A stretch of DNA of 64,000 bases, taken from NCBI GenBank assembly GCA_945876095.1, contig CAMCMP010000014.1, positions 31,254 through 95,253 on the forward strand, written 5' to 3'. Positions 61,962 to 64,000 of this stretch are shown piece after piece. Each line of letters opens with the position of its first letter. Position 1 is the stretch's first letter. The notes under the pieces are model-generated. The model made no database searches. It saw only the letters and a program-made list of their open reading frames with translations, and was not told the origin of the DNA. The translations under genes and the position numbers were made by a program. Source of the DNA: Chitinophaga pinensis. Lineage in GTDB: Bacteria > Bacteroidota > Bacteroidia > Chitinophagales > Chitinophagaceae.

Positions 61962-63848
61962 ATGAAAAATGCTTCTTGGATAATTCTTTCATTATGCATT
62001 GCTATTTTATTTAACCAAGATAGTTCTGGTCAAATAAATCGAAAGATCAATATTCCAGGAAGATTACAATGGGATAACTCTAATGGTTATTGTGGTGAAA
62101 CTTCCATCCAAATGATTGGCTTATACTATGGAAATTATATTTCACAAAATATAAGTAGAACCATTGCAGGGGGTAGTCAAGTATTAATTGGTAATAATAA
62201 TGGAGAAAAGACCCTCGATAAATTAGCCTTTACTTTTGAAAGATGGGACTTTAACAAAACTACTCCTCAGTATCAAGATTATCTTGTATGGCTTAAAAAA
62301 CAATTAAATAATTCTCATCCAGTAATTATCACCGTATATATAAAAGGTATGAATGACCCTGATTATGATCATATCCTACCTGCTATTGGCTTTACTTCTT
62401 CAGATACTACTACTTTTCATGACACCGACCAACTGATTTACAACGACTGTTACGATAGTACTTCTTATTCAAGAACCTTTCAATCAATCTGGGATTTTAG
62501 AAGTATGATTGGCAATGGAGCCAACAATAAATATTGTATACCAAAAAATATAAATTTTGGTTGTGCTGTAACTGGAATTAAAGATGATCAGCATGTAACC
62601 AAACCTATTCATTTAATACTTGACAAATGGAATGAACCGAACGTTTCTATTGGAGAGTCTGCAATTATTTTGAAAAGCAAAATAAATATCGACTCACTCA
62701 ATATAGGAAGTAAATATACTTTGTTGAGGTATAATAATTATACATCTGTTCCATCTTCAGGATTTAATCCATCCAATGCTTCTTCGGTAGTTTATTTTAC
62801 AGCTACCTCAAGTAGCCAAGTTTTTACAGATTCATTCATGTCTAATACAGCAGTATTTTTTAGATGCATCCCTTACAATTATACCAGTAATACACAAGTA
62901 AATATATCAGCAACGGTTTCGGCTCAACCCAACTGCTCAATACCAACAGGCACCATCACCGCAAGTTCAACAACAACCGGTGTAACATTTAGTACCGATG
63001 GTTCAATTTACATGAATACAACTGGCATTTTTACAGGGATGCGTCCAGGAACCTATAGTGTCACTGCAAAAAATTCAAGTAATGAAATTAGCGCTGCAGT
63101 AAGCGTAACCGTTATGCCGCAGCCTATATCACCCGAAGTGCCAATAATAACTTCGGGATCAAGCACCATATTTTGTCCAGGAAATTCAGTAAAACTAAAT
63201 AGCAATACATCTAGTGGGAATCAATGGTATAAAAACGCTATTTTAATTAGTGGGGCAGTAGGTAACTCTTTCATTGCTTATGAAGCTGGAACCTATACGG
63301 ATAGCATATCAAATACCAATGGTTGCAAAACTGGATCTCTACCAAGCATTGTTATAGTAAAATCTACTCCAACTAAACCTACTATCAATTGGAATGGAAA
63401 TACCTTTTCGACCAACTCTTCAGCGACTACTTTTCAATGGTCGGTAAATAATGTTTCTTTATTTGGAGCTACCCTAGCATCCTACAAACCTTTAACTATT
63501 GGTTTCTATAAAGTTCAAATTACTAATTCAGATGCTTGCAGTAATATTAGTGATAGTTTTAACCTAGTAGTTACAGCTATCGAAAATTCTGCTACTAATT
63601 CAAATATTAATTACGCAAGGATTTTCCCTAATCCAGCTTCTCCTTTTTTAAAGATTAAATTAAATGAATCACCCAATACTACACTCGACATTCAATTAAT
63701 CAGCAGTGATGGAAGAATTGTTCAAATGGAAAAAACTAAAAATAAAATAACCTCCATACCGATCAGTAACTTACCTTCTGGAAACTATTTTATCAAAATC
63801 ATTGGAAGAAACTATTACCAATCGGAAAGTTTTATTATTAATAAATAA
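61962..63848 (+). CDS. Secreted C39-like peptidase-domain protein with type IX secretion signal
   Basis: A 628-aa secreted protein. The signal peptide ends near SSGQ (residue 24). The N-terminal domain (about 35-195) resembles Peptidase_C39_2 with Cys44 in GYCGETSIQ, His137 in DPDYDHILP and an Asn/Asp near 161 as the third catalytic residue. Two or three Ig-like beta domains follow (about 205-540). The C-terminal 75 residues (ARIFPNPASPFLKIK to YQSESFIINK) are a type A T9SS sorting domain, so export passes the Por system. It may be a secreted protease or a cell-surface adhesin. Confidence 0.83.
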   Translation: MKNASWIILSLCIAILFNQDSSGQINRKINIPGRLQWDNSNGYCGETSIQMIGLYYGNYISQNISRTIAGGSQVLIGNNNGEKTLDKLAFTFERWDFNKTTPQYQDYLVWLKKQLNNSHPVIITVYIKGMNDPDYDHILPAIGFTSSDTTTFHDTDQLIYNDCYDSTSYSRTFQSIWDFRSMIGNGANNKYCIPKNINFGCAVTGIKDDQHVTKPIHLILDKWNEPNVSIGESAIILKSKINIDSLNIGSKYTLLRYNNYTSVPSSGFNPSNASSVVYFTATSSSQVFTDSFMSNTAVFFRCIPYNYTSNTQVNISATVSAQPNCSIPTGTITASSTTTGVTFSTDGSIYMNTTGIFTGMRPGTYSVTAKNSSNEISAAVSVTVMPQPISPEVPIITSGSSTIFCPGNSVKLNSNTSSGNQWYKNAILISGAVGNSFIAYEAGTYTDSISNTNGCKTGSLPSIVIVKSTPTKPTINWNGNTFSTNSSATTFQWSVNNVSLFGATLASYKPLTIGFYKVQITNSDACSNISDSFNLVVTAIENSATNSNINYARIFPNPASPFLKIKLNESPNTTLDIQLISSDGRIVQMEKTKNKITSIPISNLPSGNYFIKIIGRNYYQSESFIINK

Positions 63849-63865
63849 TTATCATTAGCGTCTTG

Positions 63866-64000
63866 TTATAAATCGAACAGGTTCAATTGATTACAGGTTT
63901 GTTCTTTGACATATTGCGGATAGGTTTTAGAAAATAATTCAAGTAAAGGTATTTTGCACAATAATGAGATACTTAATATTTGTAGTATTTCATATTGTGT
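63866..64000 (-). CDS. C-terminal end of an IS4-family transposase (partial)
   Basis: Read on the minus strand from the window edge, 44 codons are open up to TAA at 63868-63866. The residues begin TQYEILQILSISLLCKIPLL and end VKEQTCNQLNLFDL. Bacteroidota IS4 transposases (DUF4372 type) commonly end in a similar EILQILSxSxFDKTP...VKEQ...NQLxLF pattern. The rest of the gene and both IS ends lie outside the window. Confidence 0.6.
   Translation of the reverse strand, partial: TQYEILQILSISLLCKIPLLELFSKTYPQYVKEQTCNQLNLFDL

Overview
The window comes from an AT-rich member of the Bacteroidota, most likely Chitinophagaceae. The evidence is the type IX secretion C-terminal domain at 61962-63848, the HU-CCDC81/SPOR protein, promoter -7 boxes of the form TAnnTTTG (for example before tRNA-Gln, smpB and hemA), few Shine-Dalgarno sequences, and a DUF4372-like IS4 transposase tail at the right edge. 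Almost everything is ordinary chromosomal metabolism arranged in long one-strand operons. Genus cannot be fixed from the sequence alone.

Layout. 1-5.6 kb holds lipid and housekeeping genes: the last codons of a probable class II aldolase, accD, smpB, an acyl-ACP desaturase, an FKBP lipoprotein, a membrane protein, an HU/SPOR protein and a YhhN protein. 5.6-8.6 kb is a methionine branch (metZ, an OsmC protein, metX). 9.7-20.8 kb (minus strand) is a complete assimilatory sulfate reduction and cysteine operon: APS reductase, cysD, cysN, cysE, cysK, uroporphyrinogen methyltransferase, cysJ, cysI, siroheme dehydrogenase, and a TauE/SafE transporter. The sulfide it makes feeds CysK and MetZ, and its siroheme arm draws on uroporphyrinogen III.

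21-32 kb is an almost complete aerobic heme pathway. hemJ and hemH are on the minus strand; hemA, hemC, hemD, hemE, hemF, hemB and hemL are on the plus strand. A tRNA-Gln gene follows. 32.5-38.5 kb has a Tat-exported molybdenum hydroxylase pair and a large secreted BNR/VPS10-like beta-propeller protein. 38.6-53.1 kb (minus strand) is a 12-gene deoxysugar catabolic operon, best read as non-phosphorylative L-fucose degradation. It contains a FucP-type permease, a beta-helix glycosidase-like protein, a dehydrogenase, a lactonase, two unrelated sugar-acid dehydratases, a ketodeoxysugar-acid dehydrogenase, a diketo-acid hydrolase, a mutarotase and a transaldolase-like enzyme, and it ends in a clear terminator. 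53.7-64 kb carries panD, a DAO-type oxidase, polyphosphate glucokinase, a D-threonine aldolase/RidA/GntP cluster, a DUF5009 membrane protein, a C39-like secreted protein and a transposase fragment.

The least conventional content is a set of short-repeat arrays in the spacers of the heme and sulfur operons. There are two unrelated families, both built on a 7-bp unit (TGATGTC-type and AATGGTG-type). They form inverted arms around a core, they start at or inside stop codons, and they bracket two four-helix-bundle (S23/TIGR02436-like) genes inserted between hemF, hemB and hemL. The second of these genes has an in-frame stop. I read these as repeat-bounded S23 cassettes, possibly mobile or once mobile. 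That reading is an inference from arrangement.
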